Shown piece by piece: positions 14,560-20,801 of a stretch of 24,397 nucleotides of DNA. Source of the stretch: a virus; IMG/VR virus record IMGVR_UViG_3300009705_002687, positions 1 to 24,397 of that record. One strand, written 5' to 3'. The notes under the pieces are model-generated. The model was not told the DNA's origin, searched no databases, and saw only the letters and a list, made by a program, of their open reading frames with translations. How positions within the stretch are numbered: the stretch's first letter is position 1; the number at the start of each line of letters is the position of its first letter. The translations under genes were made by a program, and so were the position numbers.

Positions 14560-16413
14560 ATGGCACAACAAAATTATACAGTATGGCAAAGACTTACTAA
14601 GGTATTTGGTCCTGATTCTACATTGGACCAACAAGCGCCTGTGTTTAAGTTTGATAAAAAAGAACTTTTAAAGACTCCAGATAAGAAGGAGTATGAAAGA
14701 GAAAAACTTCAAGCACAACAGACTTTATATCTTGGTCAACAATGGCAAAAGATTGAAAATAACTTATATACTCAAGCAGTATATTACGAACCAACCCGAT
14801 TAGCGTCTTTCTACGATTATGAAAGTATGGAGTATACTCCTGAGATTTCAGCAGCATTAGATATCTATGCTGAAGAATCGACAACTTCAAATGAGGATGG
14901 ATTTATATTACAAATTTATTCAGAAAGTAAAAGAATTAAATCGGTATTAGGTGACCTATTTAATAATAGATTGGACATTAGCACTAATTTACCTATGTGG
15001 ACAAGAAATACTTGTAAATACGGTGATAATTTTGTTTATTTAAAATTAGACCCTGAAAGAGGTGTGATGGGAGTTCAACAACTTCCTAATATTGAAATTA
15101 CTCGTCAGGAAAGGGGTATGAAAATTAAACCTGAAAGAAATAGTACTGATACTGATAATGACTCACTTAAATTTTTATGGCAAACTAAGGATGTCGTATT
15201 CAATACTTGGGAAGTTGCACATTTTAGATTATTAGGTGATGACCGTAAATTACCATATGGTACTTCTATGTTAGAAAAAGGTAGAAGAATATGGAAACAA
15301 CTTATCCTTTCTGAGGATGCAATGTTAATATATAGAACATCAAGGGCTCCTGAAAGAAGGGTATTTAAAGTCTTTGTTGGTAATATGGACGATAAAGATG
15401 TCGAAGCATATGTTCAAAGAGTGGCTAATAAGTTTAAAAGAGACCAAATTGTTGATTCAGAAAATGGTAACGTTGATTTAAGATACAATCAAATGGCCGT
15501 AGACCAAGATTATTTCATACCTGTTCGAGACGCTAATGCACCGAATCCAATTGATACATTACCAGGGGCTCAAAATTTATCTGAAATTGCAGATATTGAG
15601 TATATCCAAAAGAAACTTTTAACGGCACTTCGTGTTCCTAAAACATTTTTAGGTTTCGAATCTGTTGTGGGTGACGGTAAGAACTTAGCGTTACAAGATA
15701 TTAGATTTGCTCGTACAATTAATAGAATTCAAAAATCTATGATTCAGGAATTAAATAAGGTAGCTATTATTCACTTATATTTATTAGGGTTTGAAGATGA
15801 ATTAAGTAACTTCACATTAGGACTTACTAACCCATCAACACAAGCAGACCTTCTTAAAGTAGAGCAATGGCAACAAAAAGTAGCTCTCTATCGAGACTCG
15901 GTTTCAGACCCAGGAAACGGAATTCAACCCGTTTCATCTTCATGGGCTAAAAAACATATACTTGGTTTTTCAGATGAAGAAATTAAGTTAGATTTACAAC
16001 AACAAAGAATTGAAAGGGCAGTTGGTGCTGAACTTGAAAAAACATCAGAAACAATTTCTAAAACAGGTATATTTGCGAATATCGATAAACTATATGGCGA
16101 TAAACCTGGTGAGGGAGGTGCTCCCGAAGGTGAAGTTACTGAACCTTCTGATACAGGATTTGGAGGAGACTCAGGATTTGGTGGTGACTTAGGTGGTGAC
16201 TTAGGTGGTGACTTGGGTGGTGCCTTAGGAGATACCGGTACAGATATAGGTGGTGGAGGTGAAGAGATTACTCCTGAAGGATTTAATGGAAAAGACTTAA
16301 ATATTGTATTAGAAGATAATATGATAACAGGTATTTCACAAATAGATTTATCTAGAGGTAGAAAGTCTTTAGGGGAAATCGAAGATAAATTGAAAACATT
16401 ACTACATAAGTAA
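14560..16413 (+). CDS. Portal protein (T4 gp20-like)
   Basis: A 617-residue portal subunit, longer than T4 gp20 (about 520). Recognisable stretches include the N-terminal MEYTPEISAALDIYAEES segment, RNTCKYGDNFVYLKL, WEVAHFRLLGDDRKLPYGTSMLEKGRRIWKQLILSEDAMLIYRTSRAPERRVFKVFVGNM, and LLTALRVPKTFLGFES, all in the order expected for the gp20 family. The dodecamer forms the DNA channel at one head vertex, nucleates head assembly and docks the terminase. The extra length is mainly a C-terminal tail: about residues 515-570 are Gly/Asp-rich with four GGDL/GGAL units in tandem, then a short helical end (ITGISQIDLSRGRKSLGEIEDKL). The tail is probably flexible. The gene has its own late-type motif and is followed 20 bases later by a helical protein. 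Confidence 0.95.
   Translation: MAQQNYTVWQRLTKVFGPDSTLDQQAPVFKFDKKELLKTPDKKEYEREKLQAQQTLYLGQQWQKIENNLYTQAVYYEPTRLASFYDYESMEYTPEISAALDIYAEESTTSNEDGFILQIYSESKRIKSVLGDLFNNRLDISTNLPMWTRNTCKYGDNFVYLKLDPERGVMGVQQLPNIEITRQERGMKIKPERNSTDTDNDSLKFLWQTKDVVFNTWEVAHFRLLGDDRKLPYGTSMLEKGRRIWKQLILSEDAMLIYRTSRAPERRVFKVFVGNMDDKDVEAYVQRVANKFKRDQIVDSENGNVDLRYNQMAVDQDYFIPVRDANAPNPIDTLPGAQNLSEIADIEYIQKKLLTALRVPKTFLGFESVVGDGKNLALQDIRFARTINRIQKSMIQELNKVAIIHLYLLGFEDELSNFTLGLTNPSTQADLLKVEQWQQKVALYRDSVSDPGNGIQPVSSSWAKKHILGFSDEEIKLDLQQQRIERAVGAELEKTSETISKTGIFANIDKLYGDKPGEGGAPEGEVTEPSDTGFGGDSGFGGDLGGDLGGDLGGALGDTGTDIGGGGEEITPEGFNGKDLNIVLEDNMITGISQIDLSRGRKSLGEIEDKLKTLLHK
16179..16229 (+). repeat. Gly-Gly-Asp-Leu tandem repeat in portal tail
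   Basis: Tandem 12-base units of the form GGTGGTGACTTA encode GGDL-GGDL-GGDL-GGAL. The units are nearly identical at DNA level, so they look recently expanded. Confidence 0.75.
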
Positions 16414-16421
16414 TATTTATA
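16414..16421 (+). promoter_or_regulatory. Late-type motif TATTTATA after the portal gene
   Basis: Perfect TATTTATA followed by ATAAAA overlaps the end of the portal gene region and ends 12 bases before the start at 16434. Confidence 0.6.
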
Positions 16422-16433
16422 ATAAAAAAGATT

Positions 16434-17168
16434 ATGAGTAAATTCGGACAAATAAAATCAAATATAGAATCTTTAATGGTGGAATCGTATAGTAAAAACT
16501 CTTTTAAGAGTAATACAATATCTTTCAAAAAAAATATAATAGATAATGCAAAACTTGCTGAAGCGTATTTTTTATATGATGAGTTATCTAAAAATAAAGG
16601 ACTGTCTAATGATATTTTAGATGATTATATTAACGAAAGTATTGAAATCATTAAGAAAATTGTTGTAAGTGAAAAAAGTAAAATAAAGGAAGTCGATATG
16701 TGGATTTCTGAAAATTTGAGTAAATCGGTAACTAACTCATATAATGATATAGATACTATTGTTTATAATAAATCTATTAAGCATTTAGAGAAAGTATTAG
16801 AATGTAAAAATAATATTAAAAAATTATTAGGAAAATCCATTAAATCGGAAAATGTTTTAGAGTCATTTAATATTCCAATAAGTTCAATGATTAGTATCGC
16901 GACAAATACCTTTAATAAAGAATATGATAATATTAGTGAGGAAGAACAAAAGGAATTAAAAAGTCTTTTATCTTTAAATAAAAGTGAATTATCTGAAGAG
17001 ATAATTAAATCTAAAAAAGTGGTTTTATCTAAATTATCTGAAAAGATAAACGAGTCTAAAGATATTGAATTAAATGACCAAGTTAAAAAGACTATTGAAA
17101 AGATTAATGAATCGGATGTTTCATTGACTTCATTATATAAGTTGAAACAATTAGAACAGGGACTATAG
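16434..17168 (+). CDS. Helical phage protein, possible prohead core component
   Basis: A 244-residue, Lys/Glu/Ser-rich, almost entirely helical protein with no signal or membrane segment. Sequence alone does not identify it. Its place directly after the portal corresponds to that of the small head-core proteins gp67 and gp68 in T4, which are built into the prohead and cut by gp21. It contains three INES tetrapeptides and several LSE/ISE sites that fit the loose (L/I)xE cleavage consensus of gp21; these are frequent by chance in such a composition. It starts MSKFGQIKSNIESLMVESY. A strong terminator follows about 30 bases after its stop. Confidence 0.85.
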   Translation: MSKFGQIKSNIESLMVESYSKNSFKSNTISFKKNIIDNAKLAEAYFLYDELSKNKGLSNDILDDYINESIEIIKKIVVSEKSKIKEVDMWISENLSKSVTNSYNDIDTIVYNKSIKHLEKVLECKNNIKKLLGKSIKSENVLESFNIPISSMISIATNTFNKEYDNISEEEQKELKSLLSLNKSELSEEIIKSKKVVLSKLSEKINESKDIELNDQVKKTIEKINESDVSLTSLYKLKQLEQGL

Positions 17169-17197
17169 AGGTTTAAAAGAAATATAATAATATACTT

Positions 17198-17233
17198 AAT
17201 AAAGGGTTTAGTTTTCTATACCCTTTATTTTTT
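17198..17233 (+). terminator. Intrinsic terminator closing the terminase-portal unit
   Basis: A perfect 10-bp stem AATAAAGGGT / ACCCTTTATT with a 12-base loop runs into six Ts on the + strand. The hairpin overlaps the last bases of the minus-strand bS21 gene. On the minus strand the following sequence is not T-rich, so it acts best on + strand transcripts. Confidence 0.75.
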
Positions 17234-17399
17234 GCACATAAATGGACTTTAACTTCTCTTTTCGTTTTACTTCCGATTTTTTAGTATATTCCTTATACTC
17301 TCGAACTTTTATCAAAAGTTTAGTTTTATAGACTTTATTCTTGTACCTTTTTAGTACCTTTTCTATATTTTCGTTTTTACCTACTTTTATTATTATCAT
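17208..17399 (-). CDS. rpsU: Ribosomal protein bS21, phage-encoded
   Basis: A 63-residue basic protein that aligns along its whole length with bS21: the start MIIIKVGKNENIEKVLKRYK matches the (V/I)IKVxENE-x(5)-ALRRFKR start of known bS21, KVREYKEYTKKSEVKRKEK matches the (L/V)R-x-R-x-x-(Y/F)-x-K-P-x-x-x-R block, and KSIYVQK follows. Residue 54 is Tyr; in Flavobacterium ribosomes Tyr54 of bS21 is reported to help hold the anti-Shine-Dalgarno tail of 16S rRNA. bS21 joins the 30S platform and affects initiation. An in-frame ATG at 17414 would abut the late-type motif and add MITIN, so 17399 is preferred: it restores the bS21 N-terminus. It is the only minus-strand gene inside the head cassette. 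No Shine-Dalgarno sequence precedes it. Confidence 0.88.
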   Translation of the reverse strand: MIIIKVGKNENIEKVLKRYKNKVYKTKLLIKVREYKEYTKKSEVKRKEKLKSIYVQKIKGIEN

Positions 17400-17415
17400 A
17401 TTTATTGTTATCATT

Positions 17416-17423
17416 AATAAATA
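17416..17423 (-). promoter_or_regulatory. Late-type motif TATTTATT before bS21
   Basis: On the minus strand TATTTATT ends 16 bases before the chosen bS21 start and only one base before the alternative ATG at 17414. It suggests that bS21 is expressed with the late genes although on the opposite strand. Confidence 0.45.
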
Positions 17424-17510
17424 TCCAAGTATTTACCAATCCTTTGACAATCGATATTTTTATGGTTACATTTTATATTGAAAATAAACATTAGAACATT
17501 ATGAAAATAT

Positions 17511-17948
17511 ATGAAAAAAGGAAAAACCTCTCAGTTAACGGGATACAAAAATGCAAAGTGTAGTTATGGCACAGTTGATTCAAAAAAATTAAAGTCAGTT
17601 TACATAATCATCCAAAGTTGGGTTGAGCCAACTACGACTGTAGAAAATTGGTCAAGAGTTACAGGAATGTTAGAAAGAAATATTAGACATCATTTATTAG
17701 ATGTAGTTGACCCAATAATATTTGAAAAACACAATATAGTTGATTTAGATTTAAGGAGTAGTGGTATACAATTAGGTAAGAGAAGTTTTATGAATTTAGA
17801 GATGACATTGTTTGTAAAAGAACATATTGACTTTAAATCGTTAATATTAAGAGATAGAGTAAGACAAATTGTAAATACGGTTTACGGTTATCCATTAACT
17901 AAGTCGAAACATTTCATTCTACATAAAACTAAGAAACAAACAATCTGA
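17511..17948 (+). CDS. Phage protein of unknown function (145 residues)
   Basis: A basic protein beginning MKKGKTSQLTGYKNAKCSYG. Features visible: SVYIIIQSWVEPTTTVENWSRVTGMLERNIRHHLLD, which suggests a strand followed by an amphipathic helix with Trp residues, then DLDLRSSGIQLGKRSFMNLEMTLFV and a Lys-rich end. The family is not recognised. Basic N- and C-termini could suit a DNA- or head-associated protein. It follows a 96-base gap downstream of the divergent bS21 start and precedes the next gene by 23 bases. A second ATG ten bases upstream is in another frame and reads only about 20 codons. Confidence 0.8.
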   Translation: MKKGKTSQLTGYKNAKCSYGTVDSKKLKSVYIIIQSWVEPTTTVENWSRVTGMLERNIRHHLLDVVDPIIFEKHNIVDLDLRSSGIQLGKRSFMNLEMTLFVKEHIDFKSLILRDRVRQIVNTVYGYPLTKSKHFILHKTKKQTI

Positions 17949-17950
17949 TA

Positions 17951-17958
17951 TATTTATA
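17951..17958 (+). promoter_or_regulatory. Late-type motif TATTTATA before the 126-residue gene
   Basis: Perfect TATTTATA ends 13 bases before the start at 17972 and just follows the previous stop codon. Confidence 0.6.
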
Positions 17959-17971
17959 TTAAAACATTTAA

Positions 17972-18352
17972 ATGAAAATAGTTATTACTGAAAATCAATC
18001 AACAAGATTATTTGAGTCAAATACTGCATTGGATAATTTAAATAACCTAATCAATATTAATGATTATATTTGGGAGCATGGACAAGTCTACATAAAACCA
18101 TCAAGTGTTTTCTTAAAAGGTAATTTAGACGAGGAAGATAATTTGATTTTAGCCGTGGATGTCGATGAAGTACTATATAATGGGAAGGACGTGACCGAGT
18201 TTGCCGTTAATTGGGCTTTATGGCCGGGAGAAATGGAAGATACCCAATTAGCAATGGAGTATAAATTGTTTTTATCCAGTAAACTAAATGAAAAAATATT
18301 GAGATTAACACCAATTCAAATAAGTGAATGGGATGTAGAATTACATTTATAA
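17972..18352 (+). CDS. Phage protein of unknown function (126 residues)
   Basis: A small acidic protein. It starts MKIVITENQSTRLFESN, a form often seen at the start of unknown proteins in T4-like phages, then shows a short strand-rich middle (GQVYIKPSSVFLKGNL, LILAVDVDEVLYNG) and an aromatic helix (TEFAVNWALWPGEMEDTQ). No family is recognised. It sits between two late-type motifs, directly before the prohead protease, so it is likely made with the head proteins. Confidence 0.78.
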   Translation: MKIVITENQSTRLFESNTALDNLNNLININDYIWEHGQVYIKPSSVFLKGNLDEEDNLILAVDVDEVLYNGKDVTEFAVNWALWPGEMEDTQLAMEYKLFLSSKLNEKILRLTPIQISEWDVELHL

Positions 18353-18354
18353 GA

Positions 18355-18362
18355 TATTTATA
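18355..18362 (+). promoter_or_regulatory. Late-type motif TATTTATA before the prohead protease
   Basis: Perfect TATTTATA followed by AAATAAAA ends 11 bases before the start at 18374. Confidence 0.6.
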
Positions 18363-18373
18363 AAATAAAACAT

Positions 18374-19096
18374 ATGAAAATATTAGGACCAAACGACACC
18401 GGCAAAGGAATATTGATTGAGTGGGATGCAGGGTTTATAAACCCAAACGATAAGCGTAATGCTGACATTATAAAAGAATCTTATGGTAAATTAGACCATT
18501 CTAAACCATTTGAATTTTACGCAGTGTTACAAAAGTATAATACTCCGAACAGGAATGGAAGAATATATCCCGAAAAAATACTAAGAAGAGAAGGTGAGAA
18601 ATATAAAGATGCCATAAAAAAAGGTTTATCAATATCTGAACTTAATCATCCTGAATCATCTTTAATTGATTTAGACCGTGTATCACATTTAATTACTGAT
18701 ATATGGTGGGAAGGAAACGTATTAATGGGTAAGATAAAATTATTAACATCACCAGGATTTCATGATAGTGGTATAGTATCTTGTCCGGGAGACCAAGCGG
18801 CGAATCTTATGAGACAAGGGGTTACGATGGGAGTATCGTCTCGTGGAGTAGGTTCATTAGTTAAGAAGGGTGAGAAAAACGAGGTACAGGAAGACTTTGA
18901 GTTAATATGTTTTGATTTAGTTTCATCTCCATCCACACCAGGAGCATACTTATTCCTTAATCAAGACGATAGAATGAAGTATGATGAGAATATTGAAGAG
19001 GAGACCGTACAAAGGAGTTCAATGACAGAACCTGAAAAAGGTTTAGGAAAATCACTTGACTTAATGAAAAAATTATCCGATTATTTAGGGTATTAA
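18374..19096 (+). CDS. Prohead maturation protease (T4 gp21-like)
   Basis: A 240-residue serine protease of the gp21 type. The catalytic His is His92 in ISELNHPES, and the nucleophile is in GVSSRGVGS (Ser155 or Ser156). A conserved FDLVSSPSTPGAYL block (Asp181) follows, as in the family. The front part carries FYAVLQKYNTPNRNGRIYP, also typical. It is packed inside the prohead, activates itself, and cuts the scaffold, core and capsid proteins after (L/I)xE before DNA packaging. Its targets are probably the helical protein at 16434, the scaffold at 22594 and the capsid N-terminus. The C-terminal 45 residues, acidic then helical, may be a propeptide. The next small gene follows after 21 bases. 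Confidence 0.93.
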   Translation: MKILGPNDTGKGILIEWDAGFINPNDKRNADIIKESYGKLDHSKPFEFYAVLQKYNTPNRNGRIYPEKILRREGEKYKDAIKKGLSISELNHPESSLIDLDRVSHLITDIWWEGNVLMGKIKLLTSPGFHDSGIVSCPGDQAANLMRQGVTMGVSSRGVGSLVKKGEKNEVQEDFELICFDLVSSPSTPGAYLFLNQDDRMKYDENIEEETVQRSSMTEPEKGLGKSLDLMKKLSDYLGY

Positions 19097-19117
19097 ACAT
19101 TATAAAAAAAGAAAACT

Positions 19118-19336
19118 ATGGAAACAATGCAAGACAAATACTTTGTAGCAAAAGTACAGTATGATTTACCTGATGAGAATACAGGTAAAATTAAGAAAAT
19201 TAGAGAGGAAAAATTGGTTAAAGGTTTTAGTATAACAGATGTTGAATCTAAAGTGACTAACAGTTTTGAAGGATTCACATATGATTGGAGAATTACCGCA
19301 TGTGTTGAAAGTAAAATTGATGAGGTATTTGAGTAA
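19118..19336 (+). CDS. DUF4494-like small protein
   Basis: A 72-residue protein starting METMQDKYFVAKVQYDLPDENTGKIKK. The arrangement of a strand (Y-F-x-A-K-V-x-Y), a turn rich in Asn/Gly/Lys, IREEKLVKGFSITDVESKV and a second aromatic strand resembles DUF4494, a small domain seen in Bacteroidota and their phages, whose function is unknown. The match is by eye and moderate. A shorter start at METMQ residue 4 is possible. It is the last gene before a terminator and so ends the prohead protease unit. Confidence 0.75.
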   Translation: METMQDKYFVAKVQYDLPDENTGKIKKIREEKLVKGFSITDVESKVTNSFEGFTYDWRITACVESKIDEVFE

Positions 19337-19363
19337 AATTAAATCACACATTAAAAAAATAAG

Positions 19364-19389
19364 AATCGGGATACCCCCGATTTTTTTTT
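19364..19389 (+). terminator. Intrinsic terminator after the DUF4494-like gene
   Basis: A 7-bp stem AATCGGG / CCCGATT with a five-base loop runs into nine Ts. It separates the prohead protease unit from the exported-protein pair. Confidence 0.88.
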
Positions 19390-19429
19390 GCCTTATAATG
19401 AATAAAGTTATCTTTTTTAAATTAACAGA

Positions 19430-19437
19430 TATTTATA
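19430..19437 (+). promoter_or_regulatory. Late-type motif TATTTATA before the exported-protein pair
   Basis: Perfect TATTTATA after a terminator, but 44 bases before the start at 19482 instead of 11-13, so this unit would have a longer leader. It is the best promoter candidate for the two exported proteins. Confidence 0.5.
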
Positions 19438-19481
19438 AGGGATAATAATATATTATTACAAACGCTTATATATACCCTTAG

Positions 19482-20801
19482 ATGTGTCGATTTTTAATAG
19501 TACCTCTAATATTACTACCCTTTTTCTTATCAGCTCAAAGCACCCAACATGTTTTCAGCTCGGTAGAGGTAGAAAAATGTGGAACTGACGAAGTCCACAC
19601 AAGAGCTATGGAGGACCCAGAATATTCACGGGATTATATGAAAGTTTTGAAATTTAATCAAAATTCTCACAAAAACATCCAAAGAACGGCTCCTGACCCT
19701 ATTATTGTACCTGTTATTGTACATGTTATACATGAGGGAGAGGATTATGGAGTAGGTTCTCACTTGACGGAGGAATTTGTGAAGGAAACAGTTACTAATC
19801 TTGCTGAGAATTTCGCAGGAGTATTTTCTGATTTATCTGACGCAAATACCCAAATCGATTTTTGTATTGCTGGTCTATCACCATCGGGTGATGATATTGA
19901 TGGTATTCGCTATTATGATTGGGGAGATTTGGGATTAGGGGATATTGATAATGTATATAATACTCATCTAAGTATGTACTCCGCATTATCTTATGCGTCA
20001 TTTAACTATTGTAATATATACGTAGTACCTTGGTCGGGTAATCCACTCGGATTCGCTTACACTCCTCCTGCCCCATATGGGGTGTATGTAAGGACTAATG
20101 CTTTTGGATTTACATCAAGTACTAATTTTGGATTAAATAGGACTTTAGTTCACGAGATGGGTCATTATTTAGGGTTATACCATATTTTTAATATTAATGC
20201 TTCGTGCGATAGTGTTGATGAAGAGGTAAATTGCTTGCAACAAGGGGATTATGTATGTGATACCCCTCCCACCTTAGTAAATTGGAGTTGTAATAATCCT
20301 ACATGTCCCGAACTAAATCCTCTATTAGATAATTATATGGATTACTACGCCGACCCTTGTTGCACAAGATTCACATCTGGACAATCAGATAGAATGCATG
20401 GTATGTTGGTTTATAGACCCTCACTGATAACTGATGGGAGTGTTTGTGATGTTGAAGATACTTGCCCATATGATTTTGATGGGGATGGTATTGTTGGAGT
20501 TTCTGATTTGAATGTGTTTCTATCTAATTATGGAACTAATGGTGTTGGAGTTGATGAATTAATGACATTCCTTGAATATTATGGGATGGATTGTACTACA
20601 GGAAGTATTATTGATATGCCAAAACCTCAACCTATAATAGAAAAATCAATCAGTGAAGTAATTAAATCATCTATTATTGGTATAGACGGTAGGGTGATAT
20701 CGGATGTTAGTAGAATATCACCTGGCCTTTATATAATAAAGACTGAATGGTCAAACGGTTTTATCACCACAAAAAAAATATTTTATCAAAATGAAAAGTA
20801 A
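19482..20801 (+). CDS. Secreted M43 metalloprotease with T9SS type A sorting domain
   Basis: A 439-residue exported zinc protease. Residues 1-19 form a signal peptide ending near SAQS. The catalytic domain has HEMGHYLGLYH (224-234), the extended HExxHxxGxxH site, then GDYVCDTPP (255-263), NYMDYYADPCC with the Met-turn (284-294) and FTSGQSDRM (297-305). This order is that of M43 (cytophagalysin/ulilysin, PAPP-A-like) proteases. Paired cysteines suit an extracellular fold. Residues 331-342 form an EF-hand-type calcium loop (DFDGDGIVGVSD) within a dockerin-like segment to about 371. The last 50 residues resemble the T9SS type A sorting domain (ISPGLYIIKTEWSNGFITTKKIFYQ). A stop codon directly precedes the ATG, fixing the upstream limit. 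It should be made in the phage-infected cell and sent to the host surface or medium. It overlaps the next gene by 11 bases. Confidence 0.92.
   Translation: MCRFLIVPLILLPFFLSAQSTQHVFSSVEVEKCGTDEVHTRAMEDPEYSRDYMKVLKFNQNSHKNIQRTAPDPIIVPVIVHVIHEGEDYGVGSHLTEEFVKETVTNLAENFAGVFSDLSDANTQIDFCIAGLSPSGDDIDGIRYYDWGDLGLGDIDNVYNTHLSMYSALSYASFNYCNIYVVPWSGNPLGFAYTPPAPYGVYVRTNAFGFTSSTNFGLNRTLVHEMGHYLGLYHIFNINASCDSVDEEVNCLQQGDYVCDTPPTLVNWSCNNPTCPELNPLLDNYMDYYADPCCTRFTSGQSDRMHGMLVYRPSLITDGSVCDVEDTCPYDFDGDGIVGVSDLNVFLSNYGTNGVGVDELMTFLEYYGMDCTTGSIIDMPKPQPIIEKSISEVIKSSIIGIDGRVISDVSRISPGLYIIKTEWSNGFITTKKIFYQNEK

Noticed and set aside
15924-16451. Minus-strand Pro/Ser-rich 175-residue open frame
   Set aside because: It is the reverse reading of the Gly/Asp repeats of the portal tail, which yields PPKS units; no independent support.
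17400-17414. Longer start for bS21 at 17414
   Set aside because: It lies one base from the promoter-like motif and adds five residues not found in bS21.
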